Assembly (NCBI GenBank): GCA_016218765.1 | Contig: JACRCZ010000139.1 | Span: 1 to 33,422, forward strand | Reading direction: 5' to 3' | DNA length: 33,422 nt | DNA from: Deltaproteobacteria bacterium | GTDB lineage: Bacteria > Myxococcota_A > Polyangia > DRWM01 > JAAZOP01 | Shown here: piece by piece, positions 1-7,481 of the stretch | Numbering within the stretch: the first letter of the stretch is position 1 | Layout of the letters: each line of letters starts with the position of its first letter | The notes under the pieces: model-generated | What the model saw: only the letters and a program-made list of their open reading frames with translations | Databases searched by the model: none | What the model was told of the DNA's origin: nothing | Made by a program: the position numbers and the translations under genes

Positions 1-54
<54 letters not shown>

Positions 55-81
55 GGAGGCACGGGATTGGGATGCCCGTGT

Positions 82-125
82 CGCGGCGCCCCTTCGACCT
101 CGCTCAGGGCCGGCGGGGCGCCGCG
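82..125. repeat. REP-like palindromic element, copy 1
   Basis: An 11-bp perfect stem (82-92 with 115-125, built on GGCGCC) closes a loop holding CTTCGACCTCGCTCAGGG. The first 28 bases (82-109) match the reverse complement of 229-256 with only two mismatches, so this is an inverted copy of the element at 207-262. The core resembles the CTGAGC..GTCGAAGG palindromic repeats scattered in many bacterial genomes. That family link is from memory. Confidence 0.65.
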
Positions 126-206
126 CCACGGACTTCCTCCGCCGCCGGGTGCAGCAGTGGACGATTTCCGGACAAGCCGACACGCGAACCTCGCGGCGAG
201 GCAGGT

Positions 207-262
207 CCCTTGCGCGGCGCCTCTCGGACCCTGAGCGCAGTCGAAGGGGCGCCGCGCAAGGG
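207..262. repeat. REP-like palindromic element, copy 2
   Basis: A perfect 15-bp stem (207-221, CCCTTGCGCGGCGCC, pairs with 248-262) encloses a 26-base loop containing CCCTGAGCGCAGTCGAAGG. It is an inverted relative of copy 1 at 82-125, and a diverged core recurs at 5234-5252. The stretch 47-416 around both copies shows no convincing gene: the reading frame at 72-443 is Arg/Pro-rich and runs straight through both palindromes. Confidence 0.7.
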
Positions 263-355
263 CAACGGAATCCGGGCCCGCACGCTCCGCTCAACCCCGT
301 CCCGTCCCTCTCAGCGTTTGTCTAAGCGCACCCAGCGCCTCAGCGGTAAGTCGGA

Positions 356-414
356 TCTCCCCCTCTCCCCCTCTCCCCCCCCTCTCCTCCGCCTCCGCGC
401 CCTCCCCCCCCCTC
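356..414. other. Polypyrimidine tract upstream of a promoter
   Basis: Bases 356-390 are purely C and T on the plus strand, and the tract continues to 414 with only three G. It ends directly before the -35 box at 417. Such purine/pyrimidine strand asymmetry can favour non-B DNA, but no function can be read from it. Confidence 0.6.
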
Positions 415-416
415 AA

Positions 417-446
417 TTGACGACCACCCCGCGCCGCGGGTAGCGT
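417..446 (+). promoter_or_regulatory. Sigma70-type promoter of the 475-1608 lipoprotein
   Basis: TTGACG (417-422), an 18-bp spacer, then TAGCGT (441-446). Transcription would start near 453, leaving a leader of about 20 nt that carries the AGGAGG ribosome site at 463-468. The same TTGACG/TAGC-type pair occurs upstream of several other genes here. Confidence 0.6.
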
Positions 447-474
447 CTCCCGGGGGCGAAACAGGAGGACGGTG

Positions 475-1608
475 ATGCGTGCTTGGTCATGGGCGGGGGC
501 TTGGTGCGCGCTGGCGGCGATGGAGTTCGTCGGCGCGTGCGGCGACGGCTCGGCGACCTCGGATGTGGAGGACGACGCGGGAATGGAGGCCGAGGCGGAC
601 GCGGCGCCGGACGACACGCCGGACGCGCGGCCGGACGCGGAGGCGGAGGTCGAGCTCGAGGCGGACGCCGATGTGGTCGAGGACGCGGGTCGCGAGGATG
701 CCGAGGCGGCGGACTGGGGCCTGCCGTGCCCGGACCCGCTGGCGACGTTCGACCCCGACGACCCGGGGATGCACAGCTTCTTCCTCGTCGCCGAGGTGTT
801 CATGATGGGGACGGCGATCGACACCGCGGCGGGAGGGTTCCTGCCGGCGGCGCGCGAGGACTTCAACCGCGACGACCCGCCGGGCGAGATCCCGCTCGAC
901 TCGTGCCGCCTGGCCGGCTCGGGACCGGCGATCCGCGAATGCACGACGGCGGCGGATTGCGCGCCCGAGCAGCAGTGCAATCCGGAGACCGACGCGAGCG
1001 GCAATCCGATCCCCGATTCCGGCGTGTGCGAGACCCCGCGCGAGACCGTCGACGTCGGGCCGTTCACCTGCACCGGCTTCGCGACCGATCAGACCTTCCA
1101 GTACAACCCGGCGCAGAGCGGGGCGTACACATCGACGGCCGACGGCACGCTCCCTCCGGGGCTGCTGGAGCTGGGCGCGACCTACGACTGCGCGGGCGAC
1201 GGCGACCCGGCGACGGGGCTGGGTCGCTTCCGCGGGACGATCTTCCTGCCGGCGGAGCTGGAGCTGACGTCGCCGCCGTCGGCGATCGGGCCGGGCGGAT
1301 TCCCGCTGGTCGACGTCGACCCGTCGGTCGACCTGGTGTTGGCCTGGAGCGGGGGCGACGGGGCGAGCGAGCTGTCGGTCAACCTGACGGGCGGGACGGG
1401 GACGGTGGAGTGCCGGCTCCTGGACGACGGGGCGCACACGATCGCGGCGGACCTGGTGACCGCGGCGGGTCTGGGGAACATCCCGTTCTTCAACATCATG
1501 GAGCTGCGGCGCGAGCGGTGGGGCTTGGCGTGCGGCGAGGGCCTCACCGACGCCGAGTGGACCTCGACGGTGACGACGATCCTGAATGTGCGGAAGGTGG
1601 GCGAGTAG
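475..1608 (+). CDS. Putative lipoprotein with acidic linker
   Basis: This 377-residue protein of unknown function has a short signal peptide ending in a lipobox-like VGAC (Cys about 22), so it is probably membrane-anchored. A strongly acidic, low-complexity linker follows (about residues 25-80, rich in Asp, Glu, Ala and Pro), as in many myxobacterial surface lipoproteins. Around residue 140-180 is a cysteine-spaced stretch (CTTAADC...EQQC...GVC) like the small Cys motifs seen in deltaproteobacterial lipoproteins. The rest looks like a beta-rich globular domain that I do not recognise. ATG at 475 is preferred over GTG at 472 because AGGAGG (463-468) lies 6 nt before the ATG but only 3 nt before the GTG. 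The gene has its own promoter (417-446) and converges on the VWA gene, 34 bp away. Confidence 0.75.
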   Translation: MRAWSWAGAWCALAAMEFVGACGDGSATSDVEDDAGMEAEADAAPDDTPDARPDAEAEVELEADADVVEDAGREDAEAADWGLPCPDPLATFDPDDPGMHSFFLVAEVFMMGTAIDTAAGGFLPAAREDFNRDDPPGEIPLDSCRLAGSGPAIRECTTAADCAPEQQCNPETDASGNPIPDSGVCETPRETVDVGPFTCTGFATDQTFQYNPAQSGAYTSTADGTLPPGLLELGATYDCAGDGDPATGLGRFRGTIFLPAELELTSPPSAIGPGGFPLVDVDPSVDLVLAWSGGDGASELSVNLTGGTGTVECRLLDDGAHTIAADLVTAAGLGNIPFFNIMELRRERWGLACGEGLTDAEWTSTVTTILNVRKVGE

Positions 1609-1622
1609 GCCGCCGCACCGAA

Positions 1623-1642
1623 CCGCGGTCTTCAGCCCGCGG
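1623..1642. terminator. Intergenic hairpin between convergent genes
   Basis: CCGCGG (1623-1628) pairs with CCGCGG (1637-1642) across an 8-base loop. It sits in the 34-bp gap between two convergent stop codons, directly after the VWA stop. There is no T run on either strand, so this is at best a weak bidirectional terminator, or a small palindromic repeat. Confidence 0.4.
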
Positions 1643-3358
1643 CTACCCGATCCAGACCCAGTCGCCGTCGGGCGGGACGATGATGATCACGGTGCGCTGA
1701 TCGAGGCGTGCGACGCCGTTGCCGACCACGACGATCGTGGCCTCGAACACCTGGGCCGTCTCCTTCGGCGGGAAGTCGGTGTTCTCGAAGCGGACGTCGA
1801 AGGTGACCATCGTGCCGGGCTGGACGTGGTAGAAAGTCGTGTCGTCCATGCGGTCGAAGCCGTCCGCGGGAAATGCGGAGACGGGGGTGATGGCCTTGAT
1901 GAACATGCGGGCATCGAAGCCCCACGCGTCTACCGCCGGCCCGTCCTCGGTCGAAGTCGACACGTCCTGCGGCGTGAAGTTGGCCAGCGTGTTGATCATG
2001 TCCACGACGTCGGTGGAGACGCTGCCGTCGGCGCTGATCGAAACGAGCGGCGAGCCGGCCGCGTCCACGGTCCCGGTGTCGCGGGCCACCGTGCTCTGGT
2101 ACTCCCAGGCGAAGTCGCCGGCACCGCCGGTGCAGCGGGCGCAAACGCCGATCACGCGGGCGCCGATGCCGAGCAGCTCGGAGAGGGCCTCATCGTACTG
2201 CGGCGCCCAGAACGTGTAGTCCTGCTCGCCGGTGTTGGCGACGTTGCCGGGGAAGTTGTGCCATGGCGCGTCGCCGACGAGGACGACGATGGGAAGCGCG
2301 CCCGGCCGGAAACACGGGTAGCCGCGATGGGGGCTCGGGTCGTCCGGGATCACCTCGCACACCTTGTCGGGGATCGAGGCCCCGCCTTCGTACGTGCCGC
2401 GGCCCGACGCGGTCATCCACAGCGCCGGGACGTAGGACTCCGACCAGTCGCCGCCGTAGCCGCGACCCCGGGACAGGATGCCGTTGAGCACGCTCTGCAC
2501 CGTGCCGACGTCGGGATCCGACACGCCATCGACTTCCACGATGTCCAGGTCGTGCCAGTACGGCTGATCGCAGCCCGAGCCGCGCCCGCAGTCGCCGTAG
2601 GCCCCCAAGCCCCACGGGTCGCTGGAACAGCAGTTGTAGTCGTTGAAGGCGCCGACGCCGAGGCCCAGGTTGGGGATGGCGGCGGCGAGGCCGGGAACGA
2701 TGACGGAGGCGAGCGAGCCGACGACGTTCTCGATCGTACCGTCCATCGAGCCGGTGGAGTCCATGAGGAAGTAGACGTCGGCGACCTGGAGGTTGGTGCC
2801 GAAGGTGAGCTGGCGCGTCTTGGGAGGATCCATATACGGGAGGATCACGAAGAAGTCGTCGGGGTCGACGGTCGATGACGGATCGGTCGGGCTCGAGCCG
2901 TAGGCGACCTCGCCCAGGTCGGATACGCCGTCGGAGTCCGTGTCCGGGTTGCGCGGGTCGGCACCGACCTCTCGCTCGTCGACGTCCAGCAGGCCGTCAT
3001 TGTCGGAGTCGATGTCGAGGGCATCGATGATCGCGTCGCCGTCCGAGTCGCGGGGGTAATTGCAGAAGTCGCCGCCGTTGTCCGCTTCCTCCGCGTCCGG
3101 GATGGTGTCGGCGTCGGAGTCGAGGTCGAGGTAGTTGAGGATGGTGTCGCCGTCGGAGTCCGCGGTCAGCCCCTCGTACTGGTCCGCGACGGTGTCGCCG
3201 TCGGTGTCGGAGACGGCGGAGCAGGGCAGCACGTCCGGCCGCGCCGTGTCGGAGCCTCCGTCCGTCCGCCGATACCCGCTGTCCTCGTCCGGTGAACACG
3301 CCGCGGCGAAGGCGAACGCCGCGACGACCACGAACACTCGTCCGTTCCACGACCTCAT
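1643..3358 (-). CDS. VWA-domain lipoprotein with thrombospondin type-3 repeats (paralogue A)
   Basis: This 571-residue protein begins with a signal peptide ending in AAAC (Cys21), predicting a lipoprotein. After a short linker come acidic repeats of the form D-x-D-x-D-G-x-x-D (about residues 48-170), the hallmark of calcium-binding thrombospondin type-3 repeats. A VWA domain follows with an intact MIDAS start (DSTGS, about residue 205), so it may bind a divalent metal and a protein ligand at the cell surface. The C-terminal 110 residues, ending VWIG, are nearly identical to paralogue B. Unlike B, this copy has a cysteine-rich insertion just after the MIDAS region (NCCSS...GDCGRGSGC). The start has GGAGGG 7 nt upstream. 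The ligand is unknown. Confidence 0.85.
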   Translation of the reverse strand: MRSWNGRVFVVVAAFAFAAACSPDEDSGYRRTDGGSDTARPDVLPCSAVSDTDGDTVADQYEGLTADSDGDTILNYLDLDSDADTIPDAEEADNGGDFCNYPRDSDGDAIIDALDIDSDNDGLLDVDEREVGADPRNPDTDSDGVSDLGEVAYGSSPTDPSSTVDPDDFFVILPYMDPPKTRQLTFGTNLQVADVYFLMDSTGSMDGTIENVVGSLASVIVPGLAAAIPNLGLGVGAFNDYNCCSSDPWGLGAYGDCGRGSGCDQPYWHDLDIVEVDGVSDPDVGTVQSVLNGILSRGRGYGGDWSESYVPALWMTASGRGTYEGGASIPDKVCEVIPDDPSPHRGYPCFRPGALPIVVLVGDAPWHNFPGNVANTGEQDYTFWAPQYDEALSELLGIGARVIGVCARCTGGAGDFAWEYQSTVARDTGTVDAAGSPLVSISADGSVSTDVVDMINTLANFTPQDVSTSTEDGPAVDAWGFDARMFIKAITPVSAFPADGFDRMDDTTFYHVQPGTMVTFDVRFENTDFPPKETAQVFEATIVVVGNGVARLDQRTVIIIVPPDGDWVWIG

Positions 3359-3409
3359 GGCTTGACCCTCCCCGGCCGGGTGCCGTACCCGAACCGCTAC
3401 TCCGGGCGC

Positions 3410-3438
3410 ATTGTGATCCGGGTTTCGGGAAGGTGCAA
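3410..3438 (-). promoter_or_regulatory. Promoter of VWA paralogue A
   Basis: Minus strand: TTGCAC (3438-3433), 17 bp, CACAAT (3415-3410). The same arrangement, including the flanking word CGGATCACAATGC, precedes paralogue B (5151-5179). Conservation in both copies supports function, although the -10 box is a poor sigma70 match. Confidence 0.5.
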
Positions 3439-3461
3439 GCGGGGCGGTTGACGCGGTGCGT

Positions 3462-5099
3462 CTAGCCGATCCAGACCCAGTCGCCGTCGGGTGGGACGAT
3501 GATGATCACCTTGCGCGAGTCGAGCCGGGCGACGCCGTTGCCGATGACGGCGATCGTGGCCTCGAAGACGGCGGCGCTCGCCTGCGGCGGGAAGTCCGTG
3601 TTCTCGAAGCGGACGTCGAAGGTGACGTCGGTGCCGGGCTGGACATGGTAGAAGGTCGTGTCGTCCATGCGGTCGAAACCGTCCGCCGGGAAGGCGGAAA
3701 CGGGGGTGATGGCCTTGATGAACAGGCGCGCGTCGAAACCGTACGCGTCCGCCGCCGGCCCGTCCTCCGTCGTCGTCGACACGTCCTGCGGCGTGAAGCT
3801 GGCCAGGGTGCCGATCATGTCGACGATGTCCGCGGACACGCTGCCGTCGGAGCTGAACGAGACGAGCGGGGCGCCCGAGGCATCGACGGTCCCGGTCTCC
3901 GTCGCAAGCTGCTCCTGGTGCGCCTGCGCCATGCCGGAGCCGTCCCAGTTGTCGACGTACACGCCGATCACGCGCGCGCCAATGCCGAGCAGCTCCGAGA
4001 GGGACTCCTCGTACGTCGGCCCGCCGAAATCGTACGGCATGTAGCCTCCGGGACCGTTGTGGAAGGGCGCGTCGCCGACGAGGATCACGATGGGAAGCGC
4101 ACCGGGCCGGAAACACGGATACCCCCGCCGGGGGCTCGGCTCGTCGGGGATCGCCGGACAGGCCTGGTCCGGGATGAAGGCCCCGCCCTCGTTGCGGCCG
4201 AGCCCGGTCGCCGTCATCCACAGCGCCGGGACGTAGCTCTCCTCGCCGTCCGAGCCGTAGCCGCGGGGGCGATCGTAGACCCATTGCAGCGCGTCCTGGA
4301 CGGCGACGTCGTCCCAGGTGATGTCCTGGTCGTGCCAGTACGGCATGTCGGAGCCGTCGCCGTAGAACCCGCTCGGATAGTCGTTGAACGCGCCGACGCC
4401 CATCTGCACGTCCCGGATGGTGTCCCGCAACGCCGGGACGATGGTCGACTGGAGCGAGGCCACGACGTTGCCGATCGCGCCGCTCATCGAGCCGGTCGAG
4501 TCCATGAGGAAATAGACGTCGGCGACCTGCAGCTCGGTGTCGAACGTGAGCGGACGGACCTTGGCCGGGTCCATGTACGGGAGGATGACGAAGAAGTCGT
4601 CGGGGTCGACCGAGGAACCCGGGTCGGTCGGGTTCGAGCCGTAGGCCACCTCGCCCAGGTCGGTCACGCCGTCGCCGTCCGTGTCGGGATTGCGCGCGTC
4701 CGTCTCGTGGCTCCGCTCGTCGGCGTCGGAGAGGCCGTCGTTGTCGGAGTCGGAGTCGAGGGCATCAATCACGGCATCGCCGTCGGAGTCGCGCGGGTAG
4801 TTGCAGAAGTCGCCGCCGTTGTCCGCTTCCTCCGCGTCCGGGATGGTGTCGCCGTCGGAGTCGTCGTCCAGGTAGTTGAGGACCGTGTCGCCGTCGGAGT
4901 CGGCCGTGATCCCCTCGTACTGGTCGGCCACCGTGTCGCCGTCGGTATCGCTGACCGCGGAGCACGGCAGGACATCCGGGCGGCTGGTGTCGCTCCCCCC
5001 GTCGGGGCGACGGTAGCCGCTGTCCTCGTCCGGCGAACAGGCCGGTGCGAGAACGGACGCCGCCAGGAACACGAACACTCCGAAACCCCACGTTTTCAT
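3462..5099 (-). CDS. VWA-domain lipoprotein with thrombospondin type-3 repeats (paralogue B)
   Basis: This 545-residue tandem paralogue of the neighbouring 1643-3358 gene has the same order: a signal peptide with lipobox APAC (Cys21), acidic TSP3-type repeats, a VWA domain with MIDAS DSTGS, and a C-terminal domain ending VWIG. The mature N-terminus (CSPDEDSGYRR) is the same as in A. It lacks the cysteine-rich insertion found in A, so that part of the ligand face differs. The frame stays open far upstream (to 6428), but the real start is ATG at 5099, where a signal peptide begins and GGAGG lies 8 nt upstream. It has its own promoter (5151-5179) and a 103-bp gap to A. A recent duplication is the simplest explanation. 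Confidence 0.85.
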   Translation of the reverse strand: MKTWGFGVFVFLAASVLAPACSPDEDSGYRRPDGGSDTSRPDVLPCSAVSDTDGDTVADQYEGITADSDGDTVLNYLDDDSDGDTIPDAEEADNGGDFCNYPRDSDGDAVIDALDSDSDNDGLSDADERSHETDARNPDTDGDGVTDLGEVAYGSNPTDPGSSVDPDDFFVILPYMDPAKVRPLTFDTELQVADVYFLMDSTGSMSGAIGNVVASLQSTIVPALRDTIRDVQMGVGAFNDYPSGFYGDGSDMPYWHDQDITWDDVAVQDALQWVYDRPRGYGSDGEESYVPALWMTATGLGRNEGGAFIPDQACPAIPDEPSPRRGYPCFRPGALPIVILVGDAPFHNGPGGYMPYDFGGPTYEESLSELLGIGARVIGVYVDNWDGSGMAQAHQEQLATETGTVDASGAPLVSFSSDGSVSADIVDMIGTLASFTPQDVSTTTEDGPAADAYGFDARLFIKAITPVSAFPADGFDRMDDTTFYHVQPGTDVTFDVRFENTDFPPQASAAVFEATIAVIGNGVARLDSRKVIIIVPPDGDWVWIG

Positions 5100-5150
5100 G
5101 ACCTGCTCCTCCCCGGCCGGGCGCCACGTCCGAACCGGCACAACCACGGC

Positions 5151-5179
5151 ATTGTGATCCGGCACCGGGAGGCATGCAA
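5151..5179 (-). promoter_or_regulatory. Promoter of VWA paralogue B
   Basis: Minus strand: TTGCAT (5179-5174), 17 bp, CACAAT (5156-5151), inside the conserved word CGGATCACAATGC shared with paralogue A. Further downstream, CGGTTCGG and CCCGGCCGGGGAGG are also shared by the two leaders. Confidence 0.5.
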
Positions 5180-5219
5180 GCCGGAATTTCCGGGGAGCGC
5201 CCGACCCACCCCTCCTGCC

Positions 5220-5259
5220 GGCCACCAGGCCCGCCCTGAGCCCGCCGAAGGGCCACCAG
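5220..5259. repeat. Diverged REP-like core between 9-bp direct repeats
   Basis: CCCTGAGCCCGCCGAAGGG (5234-5252) resembles the loop of the palindromes at 82-262. It is bracketed by two copies of GGCCACCAG (5220-5228 and 5251-5259). It lies in the 209-bp gap between a diguanylate cyclase stop and the VWA paralogue B promoter. Confidence 0.4.
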
Positions 5260-5308
5260 CGCCCCGCCGCTCGCAGGCCGTGCGGGTCGTGCCGCGGCCG
5301 CGCCGCGC

Positions 5309-6373
5309 TCAGGCGTTGGTGTCTTCGCTGACGCCCGAGGGGGGCGCTTCCATCGGATCGGTCTCGGACCACTGCTCGACGCGGTTGCGCCCGCGGCGCT
5401 TGGCCCGGTACAGCGCCGTGTCGGCCGCGGCCACCAGCGCGGTGCGCGAGGGCGGGCTGCCGTCGATCAACGTCGCGGTGCCCACCGAAATCGTGTTCTT
5501 CAGCTCGCCGGACTCGTGCGGAATCGCCAACGCCTCGACCGTCGAACGGATGCGCTCCGCCAGCACCCGCGTGTTCGCCTTGTCGATGCCCCGCGTGACG
5601 ACCACGAACTCCTCGCCGCCGTAACGCGCCACGATGTCCTCCGTGCGCAGGATCTTCGCCAGCGTGCGCGCCACGACCTTGAGCACCAGGTCCCCCGCCG
5701 GGTGCCCGTACGTGTCGTTGACCTTCTTGAAATGGTCGATGTCGATCATCAGCACGCTGAGCGCGATGCGGTGCCGCGAGGCGAAGGCGTACTCCGCCAG
5801 GAACTGCTCGTCGAAGTACTTGCGGTTGTTCAGCCGCGTCAGCGCGTCCTGCGTCGCCGAAATGTACATCTGCTCGGCGAACCGCAGCTCCGTCGCGTCG
5901 GTGAGCGTGAACTTGATGATGCTCGTGCGCCCGAGCTGGATCTTGTCGCCGTCGCGCAGCATCCGCCGATCGATGCGGTGGTTCTCCACGAACGTCCCGT
6001 TCGTGCTCTCCAGATCCTCCAGCCACACCTCGCCCGTCACCTCGACCACCACCCGCGCGTGCTTGCGCGAGATCCCCGTGTCCTGGATCTGGACCTCGCA
6101 CGTCTCCCCGCGCCCCATGTAGGTGATCGGCCGGTCGAGCCGGTAGTACTTGCCGACGTTGTTGCCGGCGATCACGATCAGGTGCGGGTGCACCGTCTCC
6201 GACCCGCCGCCTCCCGCCCGCCGCGCCAGCTCGTCGAGGTTCGTGACGACCGTGGCGTCCTCCGGCACACGCTCGTCGTCCGCCGCCGCCGGCTCCTCGT
6301 CGAAACCGCGCCGCCGGCCTCCCGCACCGCGCATGCCCGGCCCTCCCCGGTCGTCCTGGCCCTCGAAACTCAT
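5309..6373 (-). CDS. FHA-GGDEF diguanylate cyclase
   Basis: This 354-residue cytoplasmic protein probably makes cyclic di-GMP from two GTP. An FHA domain (about residues 60-155; signature GRGE, SRKHA, STNGTF) should bind a phosphothreonine partner. A GGDEF domain (about 175-335) has the intact active-site motif GGEEF and, five residues before it, RTED, which fits the RxxD inhibitory I-site for product feedback. The start is uncertain: ATG at 6373 has only a G-rich stretch upstream, and TTG at 6388 would add five residues. It lies 48 bp downstream of a second gene of the same architecture and is probably co-transcribed with it. No membrane segment or sensor other than FHA is visible, so activity may be controlled by phosphorylation. 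Confidence 0.9.
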   Translation of the reverse strand: MSFEGQDDRGGPGMRGAGGRRRGFDEEPAAADDERVPEDATVVTNLDELARRAGGGGSETVHPHLIVIAGNNVGKYYRLDRPITYMGRGETCEVQIQDTGISRKHARVVVEVTGEVWLEDLESTNGTFVENHRIDRRMLRDGDKIQLGRTSIIKFTLTDATELRFAEQMYISATQDALTRLNNRKYFDEQFLAEYAFASRHRIALSVLMIDIDHFKKVNDTYGHPAGDLVLKVVARTLAKILRTEDIVARYGGEEFVVVTRGIDKANTRVLAERIRSTVEALAIPHESGELKNTISVGTATLIDGSPPSRTALVAAADTALYRAKRRGRNRVEQWSETDPMEAPPSGVSEDTNA

Positions 6374-6421
6374 CGCCGCAGCCCCCAATCCCGCCCCTGC
6401 CGCATCTCCCGCCGCCTCCCG

Positions 6422-7354
6422 CTACCACGAATCGGCGCAGGTGCGGTTGCGGCCGGACGATTTCGCCCGATACAGGAGCCGGTCGGCCGCGTCAACCAAT
6501 CCCTGCTCGCTCAGCGCCGCGTCCCCCTGCACCGTCGCCGCGCCGATGCTGATCGTCACCCCGAGCGTCTGGCCGAACCCCTCGATGCGCAATCCCTCGA
6601 CCGCTCGCCGGATACGCTCCGCCAGGACCACCACGCCGGGCGGCTGGATCCCGCGCACCAGCACCGCGAACTCCTCGCCCCCGAACCGCGCCAGCACGTC
6701 CTCCGACCGCACCTGCGCCCGCAGCAGCGTCGAAATCTCCATGAGCACGCGGTCGCCCGCCAGGTGCCCGTGACCGTCGTTGACCTCCTTGAAGTGGTCC
6801 AGATCCATCATCAGGAGCGCCAGCAGCGAACGGTGCCGCCGCGCGTACGCGACCTCGGAACGCAGCCGGTCGTCGAAAAACCGCCGGTTGTACAGCCGCG
6901 TCAGCGCGTCCCGCACCGACATCTCGTAGACCTTCGCCTGGTACTCGGCGTCGACCTCCGCCTGCTTCACGAACTTGAGCACCGTGTGCCCGATCAGCAC
7001 CCGGTCGCCCTCCGCGAGGGCGTGCCGCCCCTCCAGCCGCTCGCCGTTCACCGTCGTCCCGTTCGTGCTCCCCACGTCCTCGACCGCCCACGCCGGCCCG
7101 TCCGCCACGATGCGCACGTGCCGGCGCGAAATCCCGTCGTCGCCCAGGCGCACGTCGCACCCCGGATCGCGGCCGATCGTGATCTCCGAGATGTCCAGCG
7201 GGACGATCGTGCCGACGCTCTGCCCGGAGAGCACAACGAACATCGCGCGCTTGCTGCGCGTCCGCAGGATGTCCGCGTCCAGCGCGGAGGAGTCGATCTC
7301 CGCGGTGACCGACCGCTCCCCCTCCTCCCCGTCGTGCAACTCGTCGACTACCAC
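6422..7354 (-). CDS. FHA-GGDEF diguanylate cyclase, first gene of tandem pair
   Basis: This protein of about 310 residues has the same order as its downstream neighbour: FHA (GRDPG, SRRHVR, STNGTT) then GGDEF with GGEEF and an RSED I-site five residues before it, so it is predicted to be an active, feedback-inhibited diguanylate cyclase. The frame opens at ATG 7396, but a strong promoter -10 (TATGAT, 7397-7392) overlaps that codon, so transcription should start after it. GTG at 7354 has GGAGG (7366-7362) 7 nt upstream and is the best start. The two cyclases differ in sequence through the FHA half, so they may read different phosphoproteins. Confidence 0.9.
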   Translation of the reverse strand: MVVDELHDGEEGERSVTAEIDSSALDADILRTRSKRAMFVVLSGQSVGTIVPLDISEITIGRDPGCDVRLGDDGISRRHVRIVADGPAWAVEDVGSTNGTTVNGERLEGRHALAEGDRVLIGHTVLKFVKQAEVDAEYQAKVYEMSVRDALTRLYNRRFFDDRLRSEVAYARRHRSLLALLMMDLDHFKEVNDGHGHLAGDRVLMEISTLLRAQVRSEDVLARFGGEEFAVLVRGIQPPGVVVLAERIRRAVEGLRIEGFGQTLGVTISIGAATVQGDAALSEQGLVDAADRLLYRAKSSGRNRTCADSW

Positions 7355-7391
7355 CGGCCCGCCTCCGCTGCATGCAGCGCGGAACGGATTC

Positions 7392-7421
7392 ATCATAGAG
7401 ACGGTGCCACGCGATTGACAA
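7392..7421 (-). promoter_or_regulatory. Promoter of the FHA-GGDEF pair
   Basis: Minus strand: TTGTCA (7421-7416), 18 bp, TATGAT (7397-7392). This is one of the best sigma70 matches in the window. It predicts a start near 7385 and a leader of about 30 nt with a good ribosome site before GTG 7354. Confidence 0.65.
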
Positions 7422-7444
7422 CACCTTTCGCCTCGCCGACGACG

Positions 7445-7472
7445 TTGTATTCCCGCGGGCCGCGGGTATCAT
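7445..7472 (+). promoter_or_regulatory. Promoter of the PPC-domain/acyl-CoA synthetase operon
   Basis: TTGTAT (7445-7450), 16 bp, TATCAT (7467-7472). The next ATG (7482) is 9 nt downstream and has only C residues before it, so the transcript may be leaderless. Confidence 0.5.
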
Positions 7473-7481
7473 CCGCCCCCC

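Noticed and set aside
72..443. A 123-codon open frame near the start
   Set aside because: It is Arg/Pro/Ser-rich, crosses two palindromic repeats and has no ribosome site; high-GC DNA gives many such frames.
3462..6428. One 988-residue protein reading through the VWA gene and the cyclase
   Set aside because: The part upstream of 5099 is in another frame of the FHA-GGDEF gene. A signal peptide, ribosome site and promoter start at 5099.
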